Assembly (NCBI GenBank): GCA_031082145.1
Contig: JAVHLP010000002.1
Location: forward strand, 95,214 to 159,213
DNA: 64,000 nt
Direction: 5' to 3'
From: a bacterium
Lineage (GTDB): Bacteria > Bacillota > Sulfobacillia > UBA995
Part shown: in pieces, positions 53,592-63,767 of the stretch
How the letters are laid out: every line of letters starts with the position of its first letter
Numbering within the stretch: the first letter of the stretch is position 1
Made by a program: the position numbers and the translations under genes
The notes under the pieces: generated by a model
Seen by the model: the letters and a program-made list of their open reading frames with translations, nothing else
Told to the model about the DNA's origin: nothing
The model's database searches: none

Positions 53592-54101
53592 ATGGGACGC
53601 AGGCGATGGCCATTGGTCGTGGTGGCGGTGGTTCTCCTCGCCCTGCTGGTCGGAGGCTGCCGGCTATGGCCCGGCCGCCGGCCGGCGACGACCGAACTGG
53701 TCCTCTACTTCCCCGACAACCAGGCCGAATACTTGGTGCGGGAGCGGAGGACGGTGGATACCGGTGGGAAGAGCTACGAGGAACTGGCCCTGCGGGAGCT
53801 GATCGCCGGCCCCCGGGCTCCCGGACTGACCCCTAGTCTGCCCGCGGGCACGCGACTGCTCGGGGTGACCATCCGGGACGGGGTGGCCCAGGCCGATTTC
53901 TCCCGGGAGCTCAAGACCGAACACCCCGGCGGAACGGCGGGAGAGACCTTCACCGTCTTCTCCATCGTCAACACGCTCACCGAGATCAGGGGGGTCCGGT
54001 CGGCGCTGATCCTCATCGAGGGGCGGCGTCAGGAGACCCTGGCTGGCCACCTGGACATCTCCGAGCCGCTGGAGCGGGAGGGGACCCTCATCCGGGACTA
54101 G
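53592..54101 (+). CDS. GerMN-domain lipoprotein
   Basis: The 169-residue product has a lipoprotein signal: basic MGRRRW, hydrophobic core and the lipobox V-G-G-C with Cys23. The rest is a GerMN domain (TELVLYFPDNQAEYLVRERRTV, LIAGP, FSIVNTLTEI). GerM proteins in spore formers act in sporulation and germination, so this is one of the few hints that the organism may sporulate. GGAGGTGTAAGCC precedes ATG 53592. It runs opposite to the acyl-CoA synthetase. Confidence 0.9.
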   Translation: MGRRRWPLVVVAVVLLALLVGGCRLWPGRRPATTELVLYFPDNQAEYLVRERRTVDTGGKSYEELALRELIAGPRAPGLTPSLPAGTRLLGVTIRDGVAQADFSRELKTEHPGGTAGETFTVFSIVNTLTEIRGVRSALILIEGRRQETLAGHLDISEPLEREGTLIRD

Positions 54102-54213
54102 ACCGTTTCCTCTGCCTTATCGTTCGGATGGTCTCTGCGGGGAGGGAAAGCACGGCTGCCCGGGGAATTGGGAGGCGCCGATGCTGAGAATCCTGGAGAG
54201 GCGGTAAGACGCG

Positions 54214-55014
54214 TTGCCTGGAGACAGGCCGGCTACCTCCGTCCGCCCGGTCACCCGGTGGCAGGGGGGAGAAGCCAGCGAGGTCCAGGACGTCGTGGCC
54301 GCGGAAGCCCCACTCACCATTTACCTTAACGGGCACGAACTGGTCACCCTGCTGGCGACCCCGGAGAACCTGGACGAGTTGGCGGTGGGGTTCCTCCGGA
54401 CCGAGGGGTTCGTAGAATCCCGTGAGGACCTGCGATCGCTGGAGGTTGATCCCGGCCGGGGCGTGGCCGAGGTGACTACGAGCGAGCATCCCGACTTCAC
54501 CCACCGCTTCTACGGCCGGCGGGTGGTGAGTTCGGGCTGCGCCGGGCCGTTGAGCCTGGCCGAGTTGGCCCGGCTACGGCCACTGGACGATGCTCAGAGC
54601 CGGGCCCGGGTCACGGTCGGACGCCTGCTGGAACTCACCGCCGGGCTCAAGCACTCGCCATTGTTCCAGTTGACCGGGGGTACCCACTGCGCCCTGGCGG
54701 ACCTGATCGCCGGGGAAAGCGCGCCCCTCCTGCGTGAGGACATCGGGCGCCACAACGCGGTGGACAAGATCATCGGCCGGCTGACTCTGGACGGAGCTCG
54801 CCCCGATCAGCGGCTACTGGCGACCTCCGGCCGCATATCGTCGGACTTGGTTCGCAAGGCGGTGGGTGTCGGCATCCCCATCGTCGTGTCCCGCTCGGCT
54901 CCCACCGGACTGGCGGTGGAGATGGCGGGTCGGCTCGGGCTCACCCTGGCCGGCTTCGCCCGGGGCAACCGGCTCAACGTGTACACGGGTCATGACAGAC
55001 TTGGGGGAGGTTGA
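54214..55014 (+). CDS. fdhD: FdhD sulfurtransferase for formate dehydrogenase
   Basis: FdhD sulfurates the molybdenum or tungsten cofactor of formate dehydrogenase. The 266-residue product has VDDxxxAEAPLTIYLNGHELVTLL-type N-terminus (VAAEAPLTIYLNGHELVTLL), LAVGFLRTEGFV, LLREDIGRHNAVDKIIG and the closing LAGFARGNRLNVYTG. The usual C-x2-C is represented here by a single cysteine in VVSSGCAGPLSL. It starts at TTG 54214. No formate dehydrogenase gene is in the window. Confidence 0.92.
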   Translation: MPGDRPATSVRPVTRWQGGEASEVQDVVAAEAPLTIYLNGHELVTLLATPENLDELAVGFLRTEGFVESREDLRSLEVDPGRGVAEVTTSEHPDFTHRFYGRRVVSSGCAGPLSLAELARLRPLDDAQSRARVTVGRLLELTAGLKHSPLFQLTGGTHCALADLIAGESAPLLREDIGRHNAVDKIIGRLTLDGARPDQRLLATSGRISSDLVRKAVGVGIPIVVSRSAPTGLAVEMAGRLGLTLAGFARGNRLNVYTGHDRLGGG

Positions 55015-55020
55015 GGCTTC

Positions 55021-56214
55021 TTGAAGCGGAGTGGCAGGGATACGGTGATCGTGGCTGCAGCCCGGACGCCATTCGGGTCCTTCGGGGGCGTCTTCAAGGA
55101 TCTCACGGCGGTGGACCTGGGGGCAAAGGCCATTGAGGCGGCGCTGGAACGCGCCGGCCGGCCGGACGAAGTGGACTACGTGTTCATGGGCCTGGTCGTC
55201 GGGGCCGGGGCCGGCCAGGTGGCGTCCCGCCAGGCCGCTCTCAAGGCGGGTCTTCCGGTGCAGGTCCCCAGTGATACCATCAACAAGGTCTGCGCCTCCA
55301 GCCTGAGAGCCGTCAACATGGCCGAAGGCTTCATCCGGGTGGGCGAGATGGACACCGTCGTGGCCGGTGGCATGGAGAGCATGAGCCAGGGGCCCTATCT
55401 CCTGCCGCAGGGACGCTGGGGTCACCGCCTGGGCCATGGCAAGCTCTTGGACGCAACCGTCCATGACGGCCTGTGGTGCCCGGTCAAGGACGTACACATG
55501 GGCGTCCATGGCGACACCATGGCCCGTGAGTTCAAGGTGAGCCGGGAAGAGCAGGACGCCTGGGCCTACCAGAGCCACCGCCGGGCCCTGGCGGCCATGG
55601 ACGAAGGGCGTTTCGACCAGGAGATCGTGCCGGTGGAGATACCCCAGCGGAAAGGCCCGCCGGTGAAGGTCGATCGGGACGAGCCCCCCCGGCCCGACAC
55701 CAGCCCCGAGAAGCTGGCCGCCTTGCGCCCCGCTTTCTCACCGGACGGCAGTGTGACCGCCGGCAACGCGCCGAGCCTCAACGACGGGGCGGGGGCCCTG
55801 ATCCTGATGTCCCGGGACCGTGCGGAGAGACTGGGCGTCTCCCCCCTGGCCACCATCATCGCCAAGGGAGCCGTCTCCGCGGAGGCCCCTTACCTGGCCA
55901 CCGTACCGTGGCTGTCGGCCAAGCAAGCCCTGGACCGGGTGGGCCTGGCCCCCGGGGACATGCACCTGGTGGAGATCAACGAGGCGTTCGCGGTGGTGGC
56001 CCTGGTTAGCGCCAGGCTGGGCGGGTGGTCGCATGACCGGGTGAACGTCGACGGCGGGGCCGTGGCCCTCGGCCACCCCATCGGCGCCAGCGGGGCCCGC
56101 ATCTTGATGCACCTGGTGTTCGAGCTCCGGCGACGGGGGCTGGAGCACGGGGTGGCCTGCATCTGCAGCGGCGGCGGCCAGGGCGAAGCCACCGTCGTTA
56201 GGATCGAGGAGTAG
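55021..56214 (+). CDS. Acetyl-CoA acetyltransferase (thiolase)
   Basis: The 397-residue product is a full-length thiolase. The acyl-carrying cysteine is Cys91 in TINKVCASSLRAV. The second cysteine and histidine lie in VACICSGGGQG and GHPIGASGAR. It condenses or cleaves acetoacetyl-CoA or longer 3-ketoacyl-CoA. It begins at TTG 55021, 7 bases after fdhD, with GGGAGG upstream. It opens a four-gene beta-oxidation run. Confidence 0.95.
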   Translation: MKRSGRDTVIVAAARTPFGSFGGVFKDLTAVDLGAKAIEAALERAGRPDEVDYVFMGLVVGAGAGQVASRQAALKAGLPVQVPSDTINKVCASSLRAVNMAEGFIRVGEMDTVVAGGMESMSQGPYLLPQGRWGHRLGHGKLLDATVHDGLWCPVKDVHMGVHGDTMAREFKVSREEQDAWAYQSHRRALAAMDEGRFDQEIVPVEIPQRKGPPVKVDRDEPPRPDTSPEKLAALRPAFSPDGSVTAGNAPSLNDGAGALILMSRDRAERLGVSPLATIIAKGAVSAEAPYLATVPWLSAKQALDRVGLAPGDMHLVEINEAFAVVALVSARLGGWSHDRVNVDGGAVALGHPIGASGARILMHLVFELRRRGLEHGVACICSGGGQGEATVVRIEE

Positions 56215-56230
56215 GAGAGGAGGGGGAGCC

Positions 56231-58639
56231 GTGAAGCGCGGGATCAACCGGGTCGCGGTTCTCGGGGCGGGAGTCATGGGTGCCGCCATTGCCGCCCACC
56301 TGGCCAACGTGGGCATACCGTGCTACCTTCTGGACATAGTCCCCCGAGAGCCGACCCCCGAGGAGCGAGCCCGGGGTCTCACCCTGGAGAGCCGGGAGGT
56401 GCGGGATCGGTTGGTCGTCCAGGGCATCCAGAACTGCCTCAAGGCTCGACCGGCGGCGTTCTTCCGTCCCGATCGGGCCGAACTGGTGACCCCGGGCAAC
56501 CTGGAGGACAACCTGGATTGGCTGGCCGGGGTGGACTGGGTCATCGAGGCGGTGGTGGAGCGGCTGGACATCAAGCAGGAGCTCTTTCGCAAGGTGGCAG
56601 CCCACCGGCAGCCGGGGACCATCGTCAGCTCCAACACCTCCGGCATCTCCGTTAACCGTATGGTGGAGGGCTTGCCCCTGGAGTTCCGGCAGCACTTCCT
56701 GGGCACTCACTTCTTTAACCCGCCGCGGTACCTGAAACTGCTCGAGATCATCGCCACCGCCGACACGCTACCGGAACTGGTCTCTTTCATGTCTGCTTTC
56801 GCCGAGCAGACCCTGGGCAAGGGGGTGGTGCTGGCCAAGGACACCCCTAACTTCATCGCCAACCGGATCGGCGTTTTCGGGATGATGCAGACAATGCGGG
56901 TCATGGAAGAGAAGGATTACCAGGTGGACGAGATCGACGCCGTCACCGGGCCGGCCATGGGCCGGCCCAAGAGCGCTTCCTTCCGCACGGCCGACATCGT
57001 GGGCCTGGACACCTTCCTGCATGTGGCCAAGAACGTACGCGAGAACGTCGCACCGGCCGAGCGACCCTTCTTTGAGCCCGCCGGCTTTCTCAAGGCACTG
57101 GCGGAGCGGGGTTGGACCGGCGAGAAAGCGGGCCAGGGGTTTTACAAGAAGGTCCAGGGTCCGGAGGGAAGCGAGATCCTCACCCTGGACTGGAGAACGC
57201 TGGAGTACCGGCCTCGGCTCAAGCCGTCGTATCCCTCCCTCTCGGCCACGCGGCGGATCAGCGATCCGGCCGAGCGGGTAAAGGCCCTGGTGCAGGCGGA
57301 CGACCGTGGCGGGGAGCTGGCCTGGGAACTCACCAAGCGGACCCTGTCCTATACTGCCAGCCTGCTGCCGGAGATCGCCGACGATGTGATAAGCGTGGAC
57401 AATGCTATGAAGTGGGGGTTCGGCCAGGAAGCGGGACCTTTTGAGACCTGGGACGTCCTGGGCGTTGAGGCCACCGTGGCCCGGATGGAGGCGGAGGGAG
57501 CACCGGTGGCCGCCTGGGTCAAGGAGATGCTGGCTACGGGGCATCCTACCTTCTACGGCCGGGTCAACGGCCGGAAAGCCCACTACTGTTTCCGAGCCCG
57601 GGAGTACGTCCCCTTGCCCCGCCGGCCCGAGTTCATAGTGCTCCGGGACGTCAGATCGGAGCGCCCGGTCATCCGTGGCAACACCGACGCCAGCCTGCTG
57701 GATCTGGGGGACGGTGTTGCCGGCCTGGAGTTTCACTCGCCCAACCAGGCGATCACGCCCGACCTCATCCGGATGATGGGCGAGAGCCTGGAGGAGGTAG
57801 ACCGGAATTTCACCGGCCTGGTTATCGGCAACCAGGCCCGCCACTTCTGTGTGGGGGCCAACCTGCTGCTCGTAGTGATGGAGGCCGCCAATCAGAACTG
57901 GGCCGGCATCGGGGCGGCGGTGGAAGCCCTCCAGGAGACGCTGCAAGCCGTGAAGCACTTCCACCGGCCGGTGGTGGCCGCTCCCCACGGCATGGCCCTT
58001 GGTGGCGGGGCCGAGATCGTCATGGCCGCTCACCGGGTGGTCGCCAGCGCCGAGCTATACTCAGGATTGGTCGAGTTCGCGGTGGGCATCTTGCCGGCCG
58101 GCGGTGGCTGCAAGGAGCTCCTGTTGCGCCACCTCGAAGGAGTGCCCCCGGACACCCCTGTCCCCCTGGACTTGCTGCCCCTGGTTGCCCGGGCTTTTCA
58201 GACCATCGCCATGGCCAAGGTCTCCACCAGCGCCCGCGAGGCGCAGGCGCTGGGCTTCCTGCGCGAGAGCGACCGGGTGGTGGCCAACGGGGATCTCCTG
58301 CTCTACCAGGCCAAGAACGAGGTCCTGGCCATGGCCGCCGCCGGATTCCGCCCCTCGCCGCCGCGCAAGATCCGGGTCATCGGCGAGACCGGCCTGGCCG
58401 CCCTCGAGGCGCAAACATACAACATGCTCAAGGGTGGGCACATAAGCGAGCACGACAAGTATATAGCCGACAGGATAGCCTACGTGCTTGCCGGGGGCCG
58501 GGTGGCGGCCAACACCGAGGTGACCGAGCAGTACCTGCTGGACCTGGAGCGGGAGGCTTTCCTGGACCTCTGCCGCCAGGAGAAGTCCCAGGAGCGGATG
58601 AGGCACATGCTGTCGACGGGCAAGCCCCTCAGGAATTAG
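56231..58639 (+). CDS. FadN-like 3-hydroxyacyl-CoA dehydrogenase / enoyl-CoA hydratase
   Basis: The 802-residue bifunctional protein has an N-terminal dehydrogenase: NAD motif VAVLGAGVMGAAIAAHL, SNTSGISV and HFFNPPRYLKLLEII. A central C-terminal dehydrogenase region follows (FIANRIGVFG). The C-terminal enoyl-CoA hydratase part (about 490-700) has HFCVGANL and ALGGGAEIVMAAHRVVAS. The order (dehydrogenase then hydratase) is that of FadN of Bacillus, reverse of FadB. It hydrates and oxidises trans-enoyl-CoA during fatty-acid breakdown. Confidence 0.93.
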   Translation: MKRGINRVAVLGAGVMGAAIAAHLANVGIPCYLLDIVPREPTPEERARGLTLESREVRDRLVVQGIQNCLKARPAAFFRPDRAELVTPGNLEDNLDWLAGVDWVIEAVVERLDIKQELFRKVAAHRQPGTIVSSNTSGISVNRMVEGLPLEFRQHFLGTHFFNPPRYLKLLEIIATADTLPELVSFMSAFAEQTLGKGVVLAKDTPNFIANRIGVFGMMQTMRVMEEKDYQVDEIDAVTGPAMGRPKSASFRTADIVGLDTFLHVAKNVRENVAPAERPFFEPAGFLKALAERGWTGEKAGQGFYKKVQGPEGSEILTLDWRTLEYRPRLKPSYPSLSATRRISDPAERVKALVQADDRGGELAWELTKRTLSYTASLLPEIADDVISVDNAMKWGFGQEAGPFETWDVLGVEATVARMEAEGAPVAAWVKEMLATGHPTFYGRVNGRKAHYCFRAREYVPLPRRPEFIVLRDVRSERPVIRGNTDASLLDLGDGVAGLEFHSPNQAITPDLIRMMGESLEEVDRNFTGLVIGNQARHFCVGANLLLVVMEAANQNWAGIGAAVEALQETLQAVKHFHRPVVAAPHGMALGGGAEIVMAAHRVVASAELYSGLVEFAVGILPAGGGCKELLLRHLEGVPPDTPVPLDLLPLVARAFQTIAMAKVSTSAREAQALGFLRESDRVVANGDLLLYQAKNEVLAMAAAGFRPSPPRKIRVIGETGLAALEAQTYNMLKGGHISEHDKYIADRIAYVLAGGRVAANTEVTEQYLLDLEREAFLDLCRQEKSQERMRHMLSTGKPLRN

Positions 58640-58647
58640 GAGGTTGG

Positions 58648-59835
58648 ATGAGCATGCGTGAAGCCGTGATCGTCTCGGCAGCAAGGACGGCGGTGGGCCG
58701 GGCGGGGCGGGGAACCCTTCGCCAGACCCGGCCGGACGAACTGGGCGCCGCAGCTGTCAGGGAGGCGGTGCGCAGGGCCGGCGGGCTGGACCCGGCCGAC
58801 ATCCAGGACCTGATCATGGGCTGTGCCTTCCCCGAGGCGGAACAGGGGATGAACGTGGCCCGGATCATCGGCCTGCGGGCGGGCTTGCCGGCATCAGTGC
58901 CGGCCCAGACCGTTAACCGCTTCTGTTCCTCCGGACTGCAGGCTATCGCCACCGGGGCGGCCCAGATCATGAACGGCTGGGCGGATGTGGTCGTCGCCGG
59001 CGGAGTGGAGAGTATGAGCCTGGTTCCCATGGGAGGGCAGAAGATGTCCCCCAACCCCCAGTTGGTGGCCAACTGGCCCGAGGTTTACCTGGGGATGGGC
59101 CTCACGGCGGAAGAGGTCGCCACCCGCTTCGAGGTCACCCGCGAGGACCAGGACCGGTTTGCCGTGGGCAGCCATCACAAGGCCCATGCCGCCATGAGTG
59201 GCGGCCTCTTCCAGGAGGAGATAGTCCCCGTGGACGTCACTCTCACCGTCACGGGGCCCGACGGGAAGGTGGACACCCGGACGGCGCCGTTTTCCACCGA
59301 CGAGGGAGTTCGCCCCGACACCTCGGAGGAGGCCCTGGCCCGGTTGAGGCCCGCTTTCGCCGCCCGGGGAACCGTCACCGCCGGCAACTCATCGCAGACC
59401 AGCGACGGGGCCGCCGCCGTGGTCCTCCTCTCGGCCGAGCGGGCATCGGCCCAGGGGCTCAGGCCGATGGCCACCTTCCGCTCCTATGCCGTCGGGGGAG
59501 TGGATCCCGATATCATGGGCATCGGCCCCGTGGAGGCCATCCCCAAGGCCCTGAAGCTGGCCGGTATATCCGCCGGGGACGTGGACTTCTTTGAGCTCAA
59601 CGAGGCCTTCGCGGCTCAAGCGGTGGCCGTGGTCAGACTGCTGGAACTGGACCCCCAGCGGGTCAACCCGCACGGCGGGGCGATCGCCCTCGGCCATCCC
59701 CTCGGCTGCACGGGGGCCAAGTTGACGGTCACCGCCCTGCACGCCATGTCCAGGCGGAAGGCCAAGTACGCGGTGGTCAGCATGTGCATCGGTGGCGGCA
59801 TGGGAGCCGCCGCGGTGCTGGAAAAGGCGAGCTGA
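58648..59835 (+). CDS. 3-ketoacyl-CoA thiolase (FadA-like)
   Basis: The 395-residue product is a second thiolase, with Cys93 in [41 protein letters not shown] and the closing [10 protein letters not shown]. It sits right after the FadN-like gene, as fadA does in Bacillus, so it probably handles 3-ketoacyl-CoA from that enzyme. ATG 58654 is an alternative start; GGAGG lies 4 or 10 bases before the two. Confidence 0.95.
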   Translation: MSMREAVIVSAARTAVGRAGRGTLRQTRPDELGAAAVREAVRRAGGLDPADIQDLIMGCAFPEAEQGMNVARIIGLRAGLPASVPAQTVNRFCSSGLQAIATGAAQIMNGWADVVVAGGVESMSLVPMGGQKMSPNPQLVANWPEVYLGMGLTAEEVATRFEVTREDQDRFAVGSHHKAHAAMSGGLFQEEIVPVDVTLTVTGPDGKVDTRTAPFSTDEGVRPDTSEEALARLRPAFAARGTVTAGNSSQTSDGAAAVVLLSAERASAQGLRPMATFRSYAVGGVDPDIMGIGPVEAIPKALKLAGISAGDVDFFELNEAFAAQAVAVVRLLELDPQRVNPHGGAIALGHPLGCTGAKLTVTALHAMSRRKAKYAVVSMCIGGGMGAAAVLEKAS

Positions 59836-59854
59836 AGGCAGGGGAGTGAGGCTC

Positions 59855-60706
59855 ATGGCGCTAGAGAGGATCTTCGTGGCGGGGGCGGGCCAGATGGGAA
59901 GCGGCATCGCCCAGGTGGCAGCCCAGGCGGGTTACCAGGTCGTGCTCCGTGACGTCACCGCCGACCTCGTGAACAAGGGGCTCGGCGCTATCGGCCGGTT
60001 CCTGGCCCGCAGCGTGGAAAAAGGCAAGCTGGCTCCGGAGGAGAGGGAGGCCATTCTGGGCCGGATCACGGGGACGGTCGACCTGACCCCCGCAGCCGAG
60101 GCTGATCTGGTCATCGAGGCGGTGGTGGAGAACCTGGCGGTCAAGCGGGATCTCTTCACCCAACTGGATGGCCGGTGTCCCCCGGGGACCATCCTGGCCT
60201 CCAACACATCCTCGCTCCCCATCACCGAACTGGCTGCCGCCACCGGGCGGCCGGATCGCTTCATTGGCATGCACTTCATGAACCCGGTACCGCTCATGCA
60301 ACTGGTGGAGATCATCCGCGGCATCGCCACCTCCGACCAGACCTACCGGGAGGTGGAGGCCGTCGCCACCAGGATGGGCAAGACGCCGGTCGAGGTCCGG
60401 GACGGCCCCGGGTTTGTGTCCAACCGGGTGCTCATACCGATGGTCAACGAGGCCATCTTCTGCCTGCAAGAAGGGATGGCCACCGCCGAGGGCATCGACA
60501 CCGTCATGAAGCTGGGTATGAACCATCCCCTGGGCCCGCTGGCCCTGGCCGACCTGATCGGTCTGGACACCGTGCTCTCCATCCTGGACGTCCTGTACAC
60601 CGAGTTCCAGGACTCCAAGTACCGGGCCTGCCCCCTGCTCCGCAAGATGGTCCGGGCGGGCTGGCTAGGACGGAAGACCGGGCGGGGCTTCTACACCTAC
60701 CAGTGA
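59855..60706 (+). CDS. 3-hydroxybutyryl-CoA dehydrogenase
   Basis: The 283-residue product is a single-domain enzyme: NAD motif [60 protein letters not shown] with the catalytic His, and [15 protein letters not shown]. It oxidises 3-hydroxybutyryl-CoA or runs in reverse. ATG 59855 is preceded by GGGGAG. As the last gene of the run, it is followed by a strong palindrome. Confidence 0.95.
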   Translation: MALERIFVAGAGQMGSGIAQVAAQAGYQVVLRDVTADLVNKGLGAIGRFLARSVEKGKLAPEEREAILGRITGTVDLTPAAEADLVIEAVVENLAVKRDLFTQLDGRCPPGTILASNTSSLPITELAAATGRPDRFIGMHFMNPVPLMQLVEIIRGIATSDQTYREVEAVATRMGKTPVEVRDGPGFVSNRVLIPMVNEAIFCLQEGMATAEGIDTVMKLGMNHPLGPLALADLIGLDTVLSILDVLYTEFQDSKYRACPLLRKMVRAGWLGRKTGRGFYTYQ

Positions 60707-60714
60707 TACGGTTA

Positions 60715-60750
60715 CCTCCGGCCCGCCCGGGATCCCGGGCGGGCCGGAGG
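60715..60750. terminator. Perfect 36-base palindrome after the beta-oxidation genes
   Basis: CCTCCGGCCCGCCCGGGATC and its mirror form a perfect palindrome that would fold into an 18-bp hairpin with a minimal loop. No T-run follows. It lies 8 bases after the last gene and is a likely terminator or mRNA 3'-end. Confidence 0.6.
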
Positions 60751-61176
60751 CTCCCTTCCCAACGCAGCTGAATCCAGTCTGCCGATCCGGGAGCCGGCCC
60801 GCCTCGCCTTCTCCGGCCCGGCATTCTACCACGCGTCGTTCCCCGGGTCAGGAGTCTGACCGCCCCCTGCAGCCCTGGTGCCGGGCCTGCTGACCCAACT
60901 GACGGTGATTGTGGCTGCCGTCGCCCCTGTCATCCGTCGTGGCCGGGCGGTACCGGCCGGCGGCGACCACGGCCGGGTCGTGCGGCGGTAGACACCTCGC
61001 CCTGACTTACTGCCGGGCCGGGACCTTAGCCGCCGTGCGGGCGCAGGCGCAGATCACCGGCTCCACCCGCTTACCTCGAAGGGGGTTTGACCCCGGCGCG
61101 TGACCTGTCCTCGCGGAGCCTGTGGCTAACGTACCGGGGATCTTGAGGGGGCCCGCCAATCCGGGAGAGCAAGACT
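60751..61176. other. Gene-free stretch
   Basis: No gene is supported here. A 64-codon frame at 60909-61103 has no ribosome site or recognisable motif. GC content is like that of its neighbours. The stretch separates two convergent transcription units. Confidence 0.5.
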
Positions 61177-61202
61177 GAGCCCGCGCCGGCCGGCGCGGGC
61201 TC
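61177..61202. terminator. Perfect 26-base palindrome, terminator of the cstA-like gene
   Basis: GAGCCCGCGCCGG and its mirror image form a perfect 26-base palindrome. It lies 23 bases beyond the cstA-like stop on the minus strand, and the following minus-strand sequence CAGTCTTGCTCTC is mildly T-rich. Confidence 0.6.
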
Positions 61203-61224
61203 TCCCCGGCGGTGGCCGGAGAAC

Positions 61225-62870
61225 TCAGGCCCCCGTGCTAACCCGCGTCTGCTTGGCCTGCCAGGTCTGGATGGCGATGATGACCACGCCTAGGCCGCAG
61301 AGGAACACGATGGCGCCGATAGCGACCAGGAGCCAGTTTCTTGCCGGGAGGTACTGGTAGATCACGCTCCAAGCCAGGGCCGTCATGGAGCTTACGATCA
61401 TGATCGCAAAGGGGATCAGATAGTGGATGAACGGGCGCCGTAAGCTCACCAGGAAGACCGAGGCGGCCAGCAAGGCGAGTCCGGCCAGGATCTGGTTGGT
61501 GGCTCCGAATAACGGCCACAAGCGCATGCCGTACCCCGAGAGAGCCAGCCAGACGATGATGGCGAAGCCGGGCACCAGCGAAACCGTCTTGTCGTGGAGG
61601 ACGGCCGGCAGCCGGAAGGTGGTCACGCTCTCGGCGAAGGCGATCCGGGTGAACCGCATGGCCGAGTCCAGGGTGGTCATGGCGAAGCTCTTGGCCACCA
61701 CAGCCAGGAATGCCGCCCCCAGGACTGCCGGGATGCCCATCGGCAAGAGCAGGTTGGCGCCACCCTCAGCCCAGATCGCCGGCCAGGCGGCCTTGCCCCA
61801 CGCGGCGTAGAAACTCTCGTACCCCGCCGCGCCCAGGCCGACCACTGCGGTCAGCAGGGCGATCACGCCGAGGTAGCCCTCGGCCAGCATGGAGCCGTAA
61901 CCAACGAACTTGGCGTCCTTCTCGCTCGTGATCTGCTTGGGGGTGGTGCCGCTGCCCACGATGGAGTGCCATCCGGATATGGCGCCGCAAGCCACCGTCA
62001 CCATGAGGAAGGGCCAGATGGGCGGCGCTCCTGCCGGGGCCAGGCGGACGGCGGGGGCGACGATCTGTCCGCCTCCGGACAAGGCCAAGGCCAATACGCC
62101 TACGGTGCAGATCACCAGGGCGATGATGAGCTGGATGCCGTTGATGATGTCCCTGGGCTGCACCAATAGCCAGACCGGCAGCCGGGCGGCGACGACCATG
62201 TAGGCGAGCAGGATGTATATCCAGGTCTGCTTGGTGAAGGTCAGCGGGTAGAGGGTGCCGACCCAGATCATGAGGTACATGATGGCCACGGCGATGATCG
62301 AAGCCAGGAACAGGTTGAACTTCCACCGGCGCCGGATCAGCAGGCCGATGATGACGGCCAGTGGGATCTCCACCCAGACCGAGTAGACCGCGGCAGGGAA
62401 CCTCGCGGCCAGGGTGGCGATGACGTCGACGAAGACGGCTGAGACCAGCACCAGCAGGAAGAAGACCACCACGTACATGAGCTGCATGGCCCACTTGCCC
62501 AGCAAGTCCTTCAGGTAATCGGCGATCCCCCGGCCGTCATGGCGCAACGAGACGACCAGAGCGCCGAAGTCGTGAACGGCCCCCAGGAAGATGGTGCCGA
62601 GCACTACCCATAGCAGGCCCGGGAGCCAACCCCAGATAGCTGCGACGACCGGCCCGACGATGGGGGCCGCCCCGGCGATCGAGGTGAAGTGGTGTCCCGC
62701 AACCACTTCCCTCTGGGTAGGCACGAACTCGAAGCCGTCATCGTACTTCACCGCCGGAGTCACGCGGCCCGGATCCAGTTGCCAGATCTTGTCGGCAGGA
62801 AGGTTGCGTAGACGCGATAGGCGAGCAAGTAGAGGATGATAGCGGCCACTACAAATAATAGGGCTTGCAC
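61225..62870 (-). pseudogene. cstA: CstA-family transporter with N-terminal frameshift
   Basis: The main frame encodes about 535 residues of a CstA (carbon starvation protein) transporter, with DPGRVTPAVKYDDGFEFVPT, VAGHHFTSIAGAAPIVGPVVAA and SGWHSIVGSGTTPKQI. CstA proteins move peptides or pyruvate across the membrane. The first helix (ALLFVVAAIILYLLAYRVYATFL) lies in another frame, and one missing base near 62796 (TTCCTG-CCGACAAG where TTCCTGGCCGAC is expected) joins the two. I place the start at GTG 62870. A sequencing error is as likely as a real mutation. Confidence 0.85.
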
Positions 62871-63030
62871 CTCGGCAATCGCTCCCTTCTTGAGGTAACT
62901 CCATTCGTGGTGAACCCCCCCGGTTGTCCGGCCGGCATCACTCCCTTCCCAAGGCACTACCTTAGATTACGCCGGCCCGGGTCCATAATCCTCCAATTAC
63001 GGGAAAGGCTGGCTTGGGAGTGAGGTCCCG

Positions 63031-63059
63031 TTGACACCTCGCCGGTGCCGAGTTACGTT
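63031..63059 (+). promoter_or_regulatory. Possible promoter of the two-component operon
   Basis: TTGACA (63031-63036), 17 bases, TACGTT (63054-63059). The -35 is perfect, the -10 has two mismatches. It lies 22 bases before the response-regulator start. Confidence 0.45.
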
Positions 63060-63080
63060 AACAAAGGGGGATTGCCTGCC

Positions 63081-63767
63081 GTGACCCCGCTCATCCTGGT
63101 GGTCGACGACCAGGAAGCCATCGTTCGCCTGGTCACCTACAATCTGGAGCAAGCGGGCTACCGCACCATCTCCGCTGCCGACGGAGAGGAAGCACTGGCC
63201 ATGGTACGGAGCCACCGTCCGGACCTGGTGATCCTCGACCTCATGCTGCCGGTGGTGGACGGGCTGGAGGTCTGCCGCCGCTTGCGCCGCCAGGGCAATG
63301 CCCTTCCTATCATCATGCTGACGGCGAAGGGGGCCGAAGTTGACCGGGTGGTCGGCCTGGAACTCGGAGCTGATGACTACCTGGCCAAACCCTTCAGCCC
63401 CCGCGAACTGGTGGCCAGGATCGGGGCCGTGCTGCGGCGGGCTGTCCACGTCGCCCCGCCGGTAGAGGTGAGTTGCGGGGCTATCGTTCTCAACCCGGAG
63501 ACCTACCGCGCCACCGTGGACGGGAAGCCGGTCGACTTGACCCGGCGCGAGTTTGAACTCCTGGCCTGCCTGGCCCGCCACCCCGGGCGGGTTTTCACCC
63601 GCGAGCAACTGCTCGATCTGGTCTGGGGGTACGAATTCGCCGGGGGGACCCGCTTGGTGGACATGCACGTCAGCAACCTCCGGGATAAGATCGAGACCGA
63701 CCGATCGCGGCCGCGCCGCCTGCTGACCGTCCGCGGCGTGGGCTATAAACTGGAGGCGGATCGATGA
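63081..63767 (+). CDS. OmpR/PhoB-type response regulator
   Basis: The 228-residue product has an N-terminal receiver (VVDDQE acidic pocket, phosphoacceptor Asp53 in LVILDLMLP, conserved Thr/Lys in TAKGAE and LAKPFSPREL). The C-terminal winged helix (about 140-228) has LTRREFELLACLARHPGRVFTREQLLDLVWG. It would bind DNA when phosphorylated by the downstream kinase. GTG 63081 is chosen since GGGGGA lies 8-9 bases upstream and the first strand begins right after. Confidence 0.93.
   Translation: MTPLILVVDDQEAIVRLVTYNLEQAGYRTISAADGEEALAMVRSHRPDLVILDLMLPVVDGLEVCRRLRRQGNALPIIMLTAKGAEVDRVVGLELGADDYLAKPFSPRELVARIGAVLRRAVHVAPPVEVSCGAIVLNPETYRATVDGKPVDLTRREFELLACLARHPGRVFTREQLLDLVWGYEFAGGTRLVDMHVSNLRDKIETDRSRPRRLLTVRGVGYKLEADR

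Noticed and set aside
60909-61103. A 64-residue protein in the gap before the cstA-like gene
   Set aside because: Codon use is irregular, no ribosome site is seen, and the residues look like random high-GC translation.
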